A stretch of DNA of 64,000 bases from assembly GCF_014644435.1 (NCBI RefSeq), contig NZ_BMKR01000014.1, positions 97,982 through 161,981 of the forward strand. The letters are read 5' to 3'. The position numbers and the translations under genes are program-made. The notes beneath the pieces were generated by a model, which was not told the origin of the DNA, searched no databases, and was given only the letters and a program-made list of their open reading frames with translations. Position 1 is the stretch's first letter. Every line of letters starts with the position of its first letter. This stretch comes from Paenibacillus albidus (GTDB lineage: Bacteria > Bacillota > Bacilli > Paenibacillales > Paenibacillaceae). Of the stretch, positions 39,608 through 49,162 are shown piece after piece.

Positions 39608-42118
39608 ATGCTAGGACTTGTGAAGAAAATTTTTGGCGATACCAACGAACGTGATGTCAAACGTCTCATGAAGACGGTCGAAGTTATTAATGGATTAGAG
39701 CCTGATTTTGTGGCGCTTTCGGATGAAGCGCTCAAGGCAAAGACGGATGAATTCCGTGCCCGTATTGAGAAGGGCGAAACCCTTGAGGAGATTCTCCCTG
39801 AGGCCTTTGCAACCGTACGTGAAGCTTCCAAACGGACGCTTGGCATGCGGCATTTTGACGTTCAACTCGTTGGAGGTATGGCGCTGCATGAAGGCCGGAT
39901 CTCCGAGATGAAGACTGGTGAAGGGAAGACGCTTGTAGGTACATTGCCGGTCTATCTGAACGCCTTGCTGGGCAAGGGTGTACACGTGGTTACGGTCAAT
40001 GACTATCTGGCTCAGCGCGACAGCGCGCAGATGGCACAAATCTATAACTTTCTGGGACTGACCGTTGGGGTAAACCTGACGGGTATGGACCATGCCAATA
40101 AACAAGATGCTTATGCCTGCGATATTACGTATGGCACGAATAACGAGTTTGGTTTCGACTATTTGCGTGACAACATGGTGCTCTACAAAGAGCAAATGGT
40201 ACAGCGCCCGCTCTATTTCTGTATTATTGATGAAGTGGATTCCATTCTTATCGACGAAGCGCGTACTCCACTGATTATTTCCGGACAAGCCGAAAAGTCG
40301 ACGGAGCTTTATTTTGCAGCAGACCGGTTTGTGAAGAAATTGACTGCGGAAGAGGACTACACTGTAGACATTAAGGTGAAGTCCGTAGCCTTGACTGAGA
40401 AGGGCGTAGCGAAGGCTGAACGCGCTTTTGGCATCGAGAACCTCTATGACCACAGCCATGTCACTCTGAATCACCATATCGTACAAGCACTCAAGGCCAA
40501 TGTGATTATGCGCCGTGACGTAGACTACGTAGTAACTGAAGAGGAAGAAGTAGTGATTGTAGACGAGTTCACGGGCCGTTTGATGGCTGGACGCCGTTAC
40601 AGCGACGGACTGCATCAGGCGATTGAAGCCAAGGAAGAAATTGAGGTACAGAACGAGAGCATGACGCTCGCTACGATTACCTTCCAGAACTACTTCCGGA
40701 TGTACCGCAAACTGGGCGGAATGACAGGAACTGCGAAGACGGAAGAAGAGGAATTTAAGAAGATTTATGGCCTGGAAGTTCTGCAAGTGCCAACGAACAA
40801 ACCGAATAGACGTCAGGACATGCCGGACGTGGTCTACAAAAGCGAAAATGGCAAGTTTAATGCTGTAGTAGACGAAATAGTGGAACGCCACAAAAAGAAC
40901 CAACCGGTACTGGTCGGTACCGTCTCGATTGAAAACTCCGAACGTGTATCTGATATGCTGAAACGCAAAGGAGTCAGACATCAGGTGCTTAACGCCAAGC
41001 ATCACGCAGCGGAAGCGGAAATTATCTCGCAAGCCGGTCAACCGGGTACGGTTACGATTGCGACTAACATGGCCGGACGCGGAACAGACATTGTGCTGGG
41101 TGAAGGTGTGACCGATCTCGGCGGCCTGCATATTATTGGTACGGAGCGTCATGAATCGCGCCGGATCGATAATCAGCTGCGCGGACGGGCGGGACGTCAA
41201 GGCGACCCGGGTTCCACACAGTTCTACCTGTCGCTCGGCGACGAACTGATGAAACGTTTTGGCGCAGATAATGTACTGAATATGATGGACCGCCTTGGCT
41301 TTGAAGAAGATCAGCCGATCGAGAGCCGCATGATTACACGTGCTGTGGAATCTGCGCAGAAGCGGGTGGAAGGCAATAACTTTGATATCCGCAAAGTCGT
41401 GCTGCAATATGATGATGTGATGAATCAACAGCGTGAGATTATCTATAAGCAACGCCGCGAGATTCTGGAATCCGAGAATATTAAGGATATTGTTGTGGAA
41501 ATGATCAAGCCGGTCATTGACCGTATTGTGAATGCCCACTGCAGTGACGACATTCCGGAGAACTGGGAACTGCAGGAGGTTGCTGATTATGTGAACAGCA
41601 AGCTGCTGGAGGAAGGCGCTTTGACCCGTGATGATCTGTGGGGCAAGGAAGTCGAAGAGATTGTGGAGTACATTTTTGGGCGTGTGCTTGAGAAGTATGC
41701 TGCCCGTGAGGAACGTCTTGGCGCCGAGCTGGTCCGGGAATTCGAGAAGGTTATCGTGCTCCGTTCCGTAGACAGCAAATGGATGGATCACATCGACGCG
41801 ATGGATCAGCTGCGTCAAGGGATTCACTTGCGTGCTTACGGCGGTACCGATCCGCTGCGTGAATACCAGTTCGAAGGGTTCCAAATGTTCAACGATATGA
41901 CAGCCAACATTCAGGAGGAAGTAGCCACCTATATTATGAAGGCGCACATCGAAACGAACCAGGAACGCCAATCGGTGGTGGAGGAAGACAAGATTTCTAC
42001 CAACGGTGAACCTGCCGAGAAACAGCCGGTGCATGTTCAGGCCACTGTTGGCCGCAACGATCCATGCCCTTGCGGCAGCGGCAAGAAATACAAGAACTGC
42101 CACGGCCAGAATGCATAA
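39608..42118 (+). CDS. secA: Preprotein translocase ATPase SecA
   Basis: Motor of the Sec export pathway, driving secreted proteins through SecYEG. It has 836 residues, the usual size for Bacillota SecA1. The nucleotide-binding domain shows ISEMKTGEGKTLVGTLPVYL (Walker A), IIDEVDSILIDEARTPLIIS (DEVD box) and the NBD2 motif TNMAGRGTDIVLGEGV. The C-terminus carries the zinc motif NDPCPCGSGKKYKNCHG used for SecB or ribosome contact. ATG 39608 follows a GAAAGGGG ribosome site. Many secreted proteins in this window (SLH, NAGPA, M23, IseA-like) would use this route. A terminator separates it from prfB. Confidence 0.98.
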   Translation: MLGLVKKIFGDTNERDVKRLMKTVEVINGLEPDFVALSDEALKAKTDEFRARIEKGETLEEILPEAFATVREASKRTLGMRHFDVQLVGGMALHEGRISEMKTGEGKTLVGTLPVYLNALLGKGVHVVTVNDYLAQRDSAQMAQIYNFLGLTVGVNLTGMDHANKQDAYACDITYGTNNEFGFDYLRDNMVLYKEQMVQRPLYFCIIDEVDSILIDEARTPLIISGQAEKSTELYFAADRFVKKLTAEEDYTVDIKVKSVALTEKGVAKAERAFGIENLYDHSHVTLNHHIVQALKANVIMRRDVDYVVTEEEEVVIVDEFTGRLMAGRRYSDGLHQAIEAKEEIEVQNESMTLATITFQNYFRMYRKLGGMTGTAKTEEEEFKKIYGLEVLQVPTNKPNRRQDMPDVVYKSENGKFNAVVDEIVERHKKNQPVLVGTVSIENSERVSDMLKRKGVRHQVLNAKHHAAEAEIISQAGQPGTVTIATNMAGRGTDIVLGEGVTDLGGLHIIGTERHESRRIDNQLRGRAGRQGDPGSTQFYLSLGDELMKRFGADNVLNMMDRLGFEEDQPIESRMITRAVESAQKRVEGNNFDIRKVVLQYDDVMNQQREIIYKQRREILESENIKDIVVEMIKPVIDRIVNAHCSDDIPENWELQEVADYVNSKLLEEGALTRDDLWGKEVEEIVEYIFGRVLEKYAAREERLGAELVREFEKVIVLRSVDSKWMDHIDAMDQLRQGIHLRAYGGTDPLREYQFEGFQMFNDMTANIQEEVATYIMKAHIETNQERQSVVEEDKISTNGEPAEKQPVHVQATVGRNDPCPCGSGKKYKNCHGQNA

Positions 42119-42139
42119 GCCACAGTAATAACAATAAAG

Positions 42140-42188
42140 AGCGGCCTGGGCCCGGGGGACTCCCCGTTTGCGGCCCAGCCGCTTTTTT
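42140..42188 (+). terminator. Rho-independent terminator after secA
   Basis: AGCGGC and GGGCC (from 42140) pair with GGCCC and GCCGCT (to about 42182), followed by TTTTTT. The loop itself is GC-rich (CCGGGGG with CCCCG). Confidence 0.88.
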
Positions 42189-42225
42189 GAGTCTTCTGTG
42201 CTTGGGTGATTATAGAGCGGAGCAG

Positions 42226-42335
42226 GCGGAATTGTTCTGTAGAAGCGTCAGCGTTCGCCTTTATCCCCGGATTCCAACCACAGGTGTGGTTTCGTTCAGG
42301 AATCTGGGGATAACAGCGATCGGAAGAATAATCCG
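42226..42335. repeat. Intergenic palindromic repeat family A, copy 1
   Basis: A 110-base element between secA and prfB. Its outer arms are GCGGAATTGTTCT with AGAATAATCCG, and its inner arms are TTATCCCCGGATTCC with GGAATCTGGGGATAA. A second copy of the same length lies at 50546-50655. Shared blocks include TCGCCTTTATCC and GATCGGAAGAATAATCCG. No ORF is present. Confidence 0.85.
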
Positions 42336-42426
42336 TTGGCGGAGCGGGTGTTAATCACTATTGCTTACAGACGGCTCAACCAAGCGGCCCGGCGTCATAT
42401 CTTATTTTGAAAGGTGAAGTGACCAC

Positions 42427-43540
42427 ATGATCGATGCTAATGTTAAGCAGGACCTGCGTGAAATAGGCAAGAAACTTACCAACCTTAGGGGGTCTCTTTG
42501 ACTTAGATCTGAAGCAGGAGATGATCTCGAACTTTGAGGAGAAGATGGCTGCTCCAGGGTTCTGGGATGAACCAGACAAAGCGCAGGCTGTAATTGCCGA
42601 GATGAATGCGGTGAAGCTGTCCGTGGATCAATACGAGAAGCTGCAGCAGGAATATGATGATGCGGCGATGATGGCTGAGCTGGCAGATGAAGAAGGCGAT
42701 GAAGGGCTGGCGGCGGAGATGGCAGAAACGATCCGCAGCCTGAGCGGCAAGCTGGATGAGTTCGAGCTGCAGCTGCTGCTGAATCAGCCTTATGACAAGC
42801 TGAACGCCATTCTGGAGCTGCATCCGGGAGCAGGCGGCACAGAGTCCCAGGACTGGGGACAGATGCTGCTGCGGATGTATACCCGCTGGGCGGAGAAACG
42901 CGGCTTCAAGGTTGAGGTGCTCGATTATCTGCCAGGCGACGAGGCAGGGATCAAAAGTGTGACGCTTCTGATCAAGGGCTTCAATGTCTACGGATACCTT
43001 AAGGCAGAGAAAGGTGTGCACCGGCTGGTACGCATCTCGCCTTTTGACTCCTCCGGCAGACGGCATACTTCTTTCGTTTCTTGCGATGTAGTGCCGGAAA
43101 TCTCGGATGATGTAGAAGTGGAGATCCGCACAGAGGACTTGAAGATTGATACGTACCGGGCCAGCGGCGCGGGCGGCCAGCATATTAATACTACAGATTC
43201 AGCGGTGCGGATTACCCACTTGCCAAGTGGTGTAGTAGTCACATGCCAGAACGAGCGGTCGCAGATCAAGAACCGGGAGCAAGCGATGAAAATGCTGCGC
43301 TCCAAGCTTTATGAACGCAAGCTGCAGGAGCAGCAGCAGCATTTGGATGAGATTCGCGGCGAGCAGTCCGATATTGCCTGGGGCAGCCAGATCCGCTCTT
43401 ATGTCTTCCATCCCTACAGTATGGTGAAGGATCACCGTACCTCCGTGGAGACCGGAAACGTGGGCGCCGTCATGGACGGAGATCTGGACGGTTTCATTGA
43501 TGGCTATTTGCGCAGCCAGATCAAGACTGTGGCTGAATAA
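42427..43540 (+). CDS. prfB: Peptide chain release factor 2 (programmed +1 frameshift)
   Basis: Recognises UGA and UAA stop codons and triggers peptide release. Translation starts at ATG 42427 (AAAGGTG ten bases upstream), reads 24 codons to CTT 42496-42498, and meets TGA at 42499. It continues after a +1 shift at GAC 42500 to a stop ending at 43540, giving 370 residues. Across the shift the protein reads KLTNLRGSLDLDLKQEM, matching RF2 N-termini. The RF2 stop-codon tripeptide SPF (RISPFDSSGR) and catalytic GGQ (GAGGQHINTTDSAVR) are present. Shifting is favoured when RF2 is scarce, so the gene autoregulates. It stands alone with its own terminator. Confidence 0.97.
42487..42502 (+). promoter_or_regulatory. 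prfB programmed +1 frameshift site
   Basis: AGGGGG (internal Shine-Dalgarno-like, 42487-42492), then TCT, the slippery CTT and TGA C. This is the same layout as the well-known E. coli and Bacillus prfB sites. Confidence 0.97.
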
Positions 43541-43553
43541 GGGTTATTACATT

Positions 43554-43584
43554 CCTACGCCTTTGTGGAGGCGTAGGGATTTTT
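43554..43584 (+). terminator. Rho-independent terminator after prfB
   Basis: CCTACGCCT (43554-43562) pairs perfectly with AGGCGTAGG (43569-43577), followed by ATTTTTTT. Confidence 0.95.
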
Positions 43585-43638
43585 TTGGAATATGGGAAGG
43601 CTAAGTTCCACGAGAACACTTGAAGGAGAACTCCTTGC

Positions 43639-44523
43639 ATGCAAAAAATGAATTCACGCAACAAACCGCCGCTGATTCCCCTGAATGGCCCCCTGCGTCA
43701 TACGGTGGATATTGGGCTGATCCTGATCGGATCGCTGATTACGGCACTGGCCTTTAATCTGTTTTTTCTGCCCAATAAAATAGCCTCGGGCGGGGTGTCC
43801 GGTCTGTCTGTACTGGCCCAAGCCTGGTTCGGTGCAGAGCCGGCGTTCACGCAGTGGGCGCTGAATATCCCGTTGTTTATTCTTGGGGTGCTGATTCTCG
43901 GTAAGCAATACGGGGCCCGTTCCCTGCTCGGCAGCTTTGTGCTGCCGCTGTTCATTTTCCTGACCAAAGATGGACCGATCCCCACGACGAATCCGTTGCT
44001 GGCTTCGATTTATGGGGGGATTGGTGTAGGACTGGGGCTTGGGCTGGTGTTCCGGGGTCGGGGCTCCACCGGGGGACTGACCATTCTGGCGCAGATTATT
44101 CAGAAGCTGTCGGGACTGAGCTTTTCCATGTCTGTAGTGCTGCTGGATGGTACAGTGATTACGCTGGCGGCTTTTGTACTGGGAATGGAGCAGGCGCTGT
44201 ATGCGCTGATTGGGCTATTTGTCACGGGCAGGGTCATCAATGCGCTGGAAGTAGGCTTCAGTTATACGAAGGTGGCGTATATTATCTCGGACAAAACAGA
44301 GGACATTTCGCAGGCGATCTTAAATGACCTGGACCGCGGCCTCACGAAGCTGAATGCCCAAGGGGGGTATACCGGTGATGATCGTACAGTCCTGATGGTG
44401 GTGGTGGGGCAGAATGAGATCACCCGGCTCAAGGCCATTGTCCGCTCGGTAGATCCGGGGGCTTTCGTTATTATTACCGAAGCTCACGAAGTGCTTGGCG
44501 AAGGATTCAAAAGAGAAGCGTAA
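43639..44523 (+). CDS. YitT family membrane protein
   Basis: A 294-residue membrane protein with a DUF161 N-terminal part of about five or six hydrophobic segments (IGLILIGSLITALAFNLFFL, GGVSGLSVLAQAWFG, GLGLVFRGRGSTGGLTILAQ) and a cytosolic DUF2179 C-terminus (AYIISDKTEDISQAIL, FVIITEAHEVLGEGF). Function in Bacillota is uncharacterised; a transport or signalling role is guessed from the fold only. The start at 43639 follows TTGAAGGAGAA at some distance. The terminator stem begins within the last codons. Confidence 0.9.
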   Translation: MQKMNSRNKPPLIPLNGPLRHTVDIGLILIGSLITALAFNLFFLPNKIASGGVSGLSVLAQAWFGAEPAFTQWALNIPLFILGVLILGKQYGARSLLGSFVLPLFIFLTKDGPIPTTNPLLASIYGGIGVGLGLGLVFRGRGSTGGLTILAQIIQKLSGLSFSMSVVLLDGTVITLAAFVLGMEQALYALIGLFVTGRVINALEVGFSYTKVAYIISDKTEDISQAILNDLDRGLTKLNAQGGYTGDDRTVLMVVVGQNEITRLKAIVRSVDPGAFVIITEAHEVLGEGFKREA

Positions 44524-44558
44524 CCTCTTCCGCGCGGGGAGGCGCTTCTCTTTTTTTT
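44513..44558 (+). terminator. Rho-independent terminator overlapping the yitT-family stop
   Basis: GAGAAGCG (44513-44520) pairs with CGCTTCTC (44543-44550), with an inner CCTC/GAGG stem, followed by eight T residues. The 5' arm lies in the final codons of the gene. Confidence 0.9.
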
Positions 44559-44580
44559 GAAGAAAAATAGTGGCTCTCCA

Positions 44581-44633
44581 CTGAATAAAAGTTCACTTCA
44601 CATGTTGTATTTATATTAATTCAGTCGTATAAT
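44581..44633 (+). promoter_or_regulatory. ARG-box-like operator and promoter of the arginine operon
   Basis: CTGAATAAAAGTTCAC (44581-44596) closely resembles the AhrC/ArgR ARG box (CATGAATAAAAATTCAAG). Just downstream lies a sigma-A promoter: TTGTAT (44605-44610), a 17-base spacer, TATAAT (44628-44633). A second weaker ARG-like stretch (TTATATTAATTCAG) lies within the promoter. Arginine-dependent repression is inferred. Confidence 0.65.
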
Positions 44634-44686
44634 AATACATATTTGCAGGACGGTATTCAGACATAACTGATAAACAGGAAGCGGGG

Positions 44687-45742
44687 ATGGCAGTGGAAGG
44701 CAAACTGAGAGCGGCGATTGTGGGATCAACGGGTTATGGGGGCGTGGAGCTGATTCGGCTGCTGCAAAGTCATCCCAAAGTAGAGATTACATCGGTCATT
44801 TCCTCCTCAAGCGCGGGAGCTCCTATAGAGGAAGGATTTCCTCATCTGACGGGAATTGTGGAGCGGAGCCTGGACGGCGTGGATCCGGCGGAGATCGCGG
44901 GCCGGGCGGACATCGTATTTACGGCTACCCCCTCCGGGGTGAGCGCCAAATTGGTGCCTCAGCTGCTGGAAGCCGGTCTGAAGGTTGTAGATTTATCGGG
45001 GGATTTCCGGTTAAAAAACGGCGCCGACTACGAGCAATGGTATAAGCATCCGGCTCCGGCCGATGCCTACCTGGAGCAGGCGGTATACGGGCTATGCGAA
45101 GTGTTTGGAGAACGTGCCGCGGGTGCGGGCTTCATCTCCAATCCGGGCTGTTACCCTACCGCTACGCTGCTGGGCCTGATCCCTGCCATCGAGGCCGGCT
45201 GGATTAAGCCGGACAGCATCATCATTGATGCCAAGTCAGGGGTGTCCGGAGCCGGCCGGGGAACGAGCCTGATGGTACATTTTGCCGAGATCAATGAGAA
45301 TCTCAAAGCCTACAAAATTAACAAACATCAGCATATTCCGGAAATTGAGCAGGCGTTGTCCGAGATTGCGGGAGAACAGGTGACCGTTACGTTCACCACT
45401 CACCTGGTTCCGATGAACCGGGGGATTATGAGCACCATGTATGCGGGAATGAAGGGTTCTTATACCGAGCAGGATTTTGTGGACTTATACCGTAAGTATT
45501 ATGCAGGCAGGCCGTATGTGCGTGTGCGGGATGCGGGGATTATTCCGGCGACGAAGGAAGTCAGCGGCTCGAATTATTGCGATATCGGATTTGCGGCGGA
45601 TGCCCGTACAGGGCGGATCACGATTGTGTCCGTCATTGACAACATTGTGAAGGGTGCGGCAGGGCAGGCCATTCAGAACCTGAATTTGATGATGGGATGG
45701 GAGGAAACCCTTGGGCTCGGCTACACTCCGGTGTATCCGTAA
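44687..45742 (+). CDS. argC: N-acetyl-gamma-glutamyl-phosphate reductase
   Basis: Third step of arginine synthesis: NADPH reduction of N-acetylglutamyl phosphate to the semialdehyde. The 351-residue product has the N-terminal NADP fold AAIVGSTGYGGVELIRLLQ, the catalytic Cys in FISNPGCYPTATLLGL, and the HQHIPEIEQ block with catalytic His. ATG 44687 follows AGGAAGCGGGG. First gene of argCJBDF, behind the ARG-box-like site. Confidence 0.97.
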   Translation: MAVEGKLRAAIVGSTGYGGVELIRLLQSHPKVEITSVISSSSAGAPIEEGFPHLTGIVERSLDGVDPAEIAGRADIVFTATPSGVSAKLVPQLLEAGLKVVDLSGDFRLKNGADYEQWYKHPAPADAYLEQAVYGLCEVFGERAAGAGFISNPGCYPTATLLGLIPAIEAGWIKPDSIIIDAKSGVSGAGRGTSLMVHFAEINENLKAYKINKHQHIPEIEQALSEIAGEQVTVTFTTHLVPMNRGIMSTMYAGMKGSYTEQDFVDLYRKYYAGRPYVRVRDAGIIPATKEVSGSNYCDIGFAADARTGRITIVSVIDNIVKGAAGQAIQNLNLMMGWEETLGLGYTPVYP

Positions 45743-45761
45743 GTTCAGCGGTAACAATAAC

Positions 45762-46991
45762 ATGAGCGAGAAGCAGGGATATACCGTCGTGGACGGCGGA
45801 AGCATCATTACACCAAAAGGATTCACCTCCGGAGGTCTGCACTGCGGCCTCAAAAAAACCGACCGCAACGATCTCGGAGCGATTGTATGCGAGGTGCCGG
45901 CAGCGGCGGCGGCGGTATATACAACGAATGTGTTCCAGGCGGCTCCGCTGAAGGTTACGCGTGAGAGCCTGGCGAACGGGACGCTGCGCGCGGTTATTGT
46001 GAACAGCGGGAATGCCAACGCCTGCACCGGCGAACAGGGCGAAGCGGATGCGTATGAGATGCGTGCGGCAGCGGCCAATCATCTGGGTGTGGCTGAAAAC
46101 GATGTGGCTGTAGCGTCCACGGGAGTGATTGGCGAGCTGCTGAAGATGGATTGTGTGCGCAGCGGCGTAGCCGGATTGCCGGAGAAGCTCAGCGGCGGCG
46201 CGGGTGGTGCGGAGGAATTTTGCCAGGCGATTCTCACTACAGACTTGGTCAAAAAAGAATCCTGCGTGCAGGTTCAGGTCGACGGCAAAACCGTAACCAT
46301 TGCCGGAGCCGCAAAAGGTTCGGGGATGATCCATCCCAACATGGCGACAATGCTCGGCTTTATGACCACCGATGCTGCGATTGATGCGGAAGATTTGCAT
46401 AGTCTGCTGCGTGCTGCGACAAATGTTACGTTTAATATGATCACTGTAGACGGCGATACCAGCACCAATGACATGCTGGTGGCGATGGCCAGCGGACTGG
46501 CGGAGAATGGGAAGCTGAACCGGCTGCATCCGGATTGGGATGCTTTTGCTGCAGGATTTACGTTTGTCTGCGAGACTCTGGCCAAGGCGATCGCCCGGGA
46601 TGGGGAAGGTGCAAACCATCTGATTGAGGTTCAAGTGAATGGGGCTGTGCATGATGAAGCGGCTGCGGCCATTGCCAAGACAGTGGTCGGCTCCAGCCTG
46701 GTCAAATCGGCCGTGTTCGGTGCGGATGCTAACTGGGGGCGGATTATCGCCGCTGTTGGGCGTGCAGGCGTTCCGGTCTCGCCGGACCGGGTGGATATTT
46801 CACTGGGGAGTATAGCGGTGCTGAAACAATCCAGTCCGGTAGCTTTTGATGAAGAGCTGGCCCTGGCCTACTTGCAAGGGGATACGGTGCTGATTACGGT
46901 GGACCTGCATGATGGAGACGGCAAGGCTACCGCCTGGGGCTGCGACCTTACGTATGATTATGTGCGGATCAATGCGGCTTACCGGACTTGA
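45762..46991 (+). CDS. argJ: Bifunctional glutamate N-acetyltransferase/ornithine acetyltransferase
   Basis: Recycles the acetyl group from N-acetylornithine to glutamate. The 409-residue precursor is expected to self-cleave at Thr in the block MIHPNMATMLGFMTTDA, giving alpha and beta chains. GLKKTDRNDLGAIVCE and NSGNANACTGEQGEADA are also typical. ATG 45762 (MSEKQGYTVV) fits the family start; the ribosome site is weak, so coupling to argC 19 bases upstream is likely. A bifunctional enzyme would explain the lack of a separate argA or argE here, though monofunctional forms exist. Confidence 0.95.
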   Translation: MSEKQGYTVVDGGSIITPKGFTSGGLHCGLKKTDRNDLGAIVCEVPAAAAAVYTTNVFQAAPLKVTRESLANGTLRAVIVNSGNANACTGEQGEADAYEMRAAAANHLGVAENDVAVASTGVIGELLKMDCVRSGVAGLPEKLSGGAGGAEEFCQAILTTDLVKKESCVQVQVDGKTVTIAGAAKGSGMIHPNMATMLGFMTTDAAIDAEDLHSLLRAATNVTFNMITVDGDTSTNDMLVAMASGLAENGKLNRLHPDWDAFAAGFTFVCETLAKAIARDGEGANHLIEVQVNGAVHDEAAAAIAKTVVGSSLVKSAVFGADANWGRIIAAVGRAGVPVSPDRVDISLGSIAVLKQSSPVAFDEELALAYLQGDTVLITVDLHDGDGKATAWGCDLTYDYVRINAAYRT

Positions 46992-47031
46992 TGGCTGGCT
47001 GTTAATGAACCGAAGGAAGGATGCCGAAACG

Positions 47032-47859
47032 ATGACGTTAAATACTGCGCATGAACCTATAGGCAACACGGATGGAACCAAACTGTTCGTGATGAAATGT
47101 GGCGGAAGTACGCTGGCAACGCTGCCGGATTCGTTTTTTGAGGATTTGCGGGCATTGCAGCAGGAAGGCGCGCAGCCGGTAATTGTCCATGGCGGCGGCC
47201 CGGCCATCTCGGAGAATCTGGCCAAGCTGGGCATCGAGAGCAGCTTCGTGAACGGTCTGCGGGTGACGACTGAAGAAGTGCTGGATGTGGTGGAAATGAC
47301 GCTCGCAGGCAGTATCAACAAAGCGATTGTGCGGCGGATACAAGGAAGCGGCGGGCGTGCGCTGGGGATTTCGGGTATCGACGGCGGGCTGATAATGGCC
47401 CGCCCCGTATCGAATAGCGCGGAGGTAGGGCTGGTTGGCGAAGTAACCAAGGTACAGGCAGAAATTGTGACGGGTATCCTTGCCTTGGGTTACATGCCAA
47501 TTATAGCCCCAATCGGAGTGGATGCATCGGGTCAGCGGTATAACATCAATGCAGATACGGCTGCGGGAGCGGTGGCTTCCTATGTGGAATCGTCCCGAAT
47601 GATTGTGGTCACGGATGTGCCGGGGATTATGCGGACAGTAGACGGCCAGAAGGTCGTCCTTCCTTCGGTGACCGTGCAGCAGATCGAAGAGCTGATCGAA
47701 AGCGGCGAGATTTACGGCGGTATGATTCCCAAGGTTCGGGCGGCAATGGATTGTATTCAAGGAGCGGTCTCGGAAGTCGTCATTGTAGATGGCAAAGAGC
47801 CGCGGGTACTCAGCCGGGTGCTTCAAGGTGAAGTGCTCGGAACACGGATTGTGCGTTGA
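47032..47859 (+). CDS. argB: Acetylglutamate kinase
   Basis: Phosphorylates N-acetylglutamate, the usual feedback-controlled step. The 275-residue amino-acid kinase has FVMKCGGSTLATLPDSFFED, PVIVHGGGPAISENLAKLGI, VNGLRVTTEEVLDVVEM, VTDVPGIMRTVDG and GGMIPKVRAAMDCI. ATG 47032 has GAAGGAAGG 11 bases upstream; upstream in-frame ATGs at 47005 and 46909 would overlap argJ. Confidence 0.95.
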   Translation: MTLNTAHEPIGNTDGTKLFVMKCGGSTLATLPDSFFEDLRALQQEGAQPVIVHGGGPAISENLAKLGIESSFVNGLRVTTEEVLDVVEMTLAGSINKAIVRRIQGSGGRALGISGIDGGLIMARPVSNSAEVGLVGEVTKVQAEIVTGILALGYMPIIAPIGVDASGQRYNINADTAAGAVASYVESSRMIVVTDVPGIMRTVDGQKVVLPSVTVQQIEELIESGEIYGGMIPKVRAAMDCIQGAVSEVVIVDGKEPRVLSRVLQGEVLGTRIVR

Positions 47860-47944
47860 GGTGAATGCGAGAGGGATAGAAAATGCACCACCATTATACA
47901 AAGCGGCCGGGATAAGGTGCGGCAGGGCAGGAGAGTGACTTAGA

Positions 47945-49162
47945 ATGAGCAAGCTTACACAAACGGAGAAACTAAGTAAGGTATTCCCGTCATACGGCAG
48001 ATTCGATATCAGCCTGGTCAAAGGGAAAGGAAGCTGGGTGTGGGACGACGAGGGGAACAAATATCTGGATTTCACCTGTGGACTCGCTGTGACCAGTCTG
48101 GGTCACGCTCCGGAGAAGGTTGGGGCCAAGCTTAAAGAGCAGATTGATACACTGTGGCATGTCTCCAACCTGTTCCACATCCCGGGACAGGACAAAGTGG
48201 CCCAGCTGCTGACGGAGAATAGCTGTGCGGATCAGGTATTCTTCTGCAACAGCGGGGCGGAAGCGAATGAAGCGGCCATCAAGCTGGCGCGCCGCTACCA
48301 GCAGAAGATCAAGGGAGTAGACCGCTATGAGGTCATTACCTTCGAACAATCCTTCCACGGCCGCACGCTCGCGACGTTGACAGCTACCGGGCAGCAGAAG
48401 GTCAAAGAAGGGTTCCTGCCGCTGCCGGCCGGCTTCAAGACAGTGCCGCTGCATGATCTGCCAGCGCTGGAGGCAGCGATCGGCGACCATACCGCAGCGG
48501 TTATGCTGGAAATGGTCTTGGCTGAAGGCGGTGTGCTGGAAGTGCAGGCGGATTTCCTGCAAGCAGTAGTGGAACTGTGCAAACAGCACGGCCTGCTGCT
48601 GATCGTGGATGAAGTGCAGACCGGCATGGGCCGTACAGGCAAGCTGTTTGCGCACCAGCATTATGGCATCGAGCCGGATATTTTCACCTTGGCCAAAGGC
48701 GTAGCCAGCGGATTCCCTGCAGGCGTAATGCTGGGCAAAGATTACCTGCGCGAAGCCTTCAGTCCAGGCAGCCATGCTTCTACCTTCGGCGGAACACCGC
48801 TGGCGGCTGCGGTGATGTCGGCGACGATTGAGACGATGCTTGAAGATAAGCTGCCCGAGCGTGCCGCGGAAATGGGCAGTTACTTAAAAGGACAACTGAC
48901 AGAGAAGCTGGCAGATTGCAGCTTTGTACTGGATATCCGCGGCAAAGGCTTGCTCATCGGCATCGAATGTAAATCAGCGGTAGGCGATATTGTATTGGCC
49001 GGGCAAAAGCGCGGGCTGTTATTCGTCACAGCAGGACCCAATGTCCTGCGTCTGCTGCCGAACCTATATGTAAGCAAAGAGGAGATTCACCAGGCGGTGG
49101 ACATCGTGTCAGAACTCATTCATACTTATGCTGAACAAACGGACGGGGAGGCAAACTCATGA
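47945..49162 (+). CDS. argD: Acetylornithine aminotransferase
   Basis: PLP enzyme converting N-acetylglutamate semialdehyde to N-acetylornithine. The 405-residue class-III aminotransferase has WDDEGNKYLDFTCGLAVTSL, FFCNSGAEANEAAIKLARRY, LLIVDEVQTGMGRTGKLFA and the PLP-lysine block FTLAKGVASGFPAGVML. ATG 47945 follows AGGAGAG. Its stop overlaps the argF start (ATGA), so the two are translationally coupled. The 85 bases upstream hold nothing notable. Confidence 0.95.
   Translation: MSKLTQTEKLSKVFPSYGRFDISLVKGKGSWVWDDEGNKYLDFTCGLAVTSLGHAPEKVGAKLKEQIDTLWHVSNLFHIPGQDKVAQLLTENSCADQVFFCNSGAEANEAAIKLARRYQQKIKGVDRYEVITFEQSFHGRTLATLTATGQQKVKEGFLPLPAGFKTVPLHDLPALEAAIGDHTAAVMLEMVLAEGGVLEVQADFLQAVVELCKQHGLLLIVDEVQTGMGRTGKLFAHQHYGIEPDIFTLAKGVASGFPAGVMLGKDYLREAFSPGSHASTFGGTPLAAAVMSATIETMLEDKLPERAAEMGSYLKGQLTEKLADCSFVLDIRGKGLLIGIECKSAVGDIVLAGQKRGLLFVTAGPNVLRLLPNLYVSKEEIHQAVDIVSELIHTYAEQTDGEANS

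Noticed and set aside
39695..42103. An 802-codon open frame antisense to secA
   Set aside because: It mirrors the codon structure of secA, has no ribosome site or recognisable domain, and long antisense frames are common over such genes.
47872..47905. Short similarity to repeat family B (GAAAATGCACCAC)
   Set aside because: Only about 13 bases match and no folded structure surrounds it, so chance is likely.
45485..48775. Long antisense frames across the arg genes
   Set aside because: They are shadows of argC, argJ, argB and argD with no domain or start signals.
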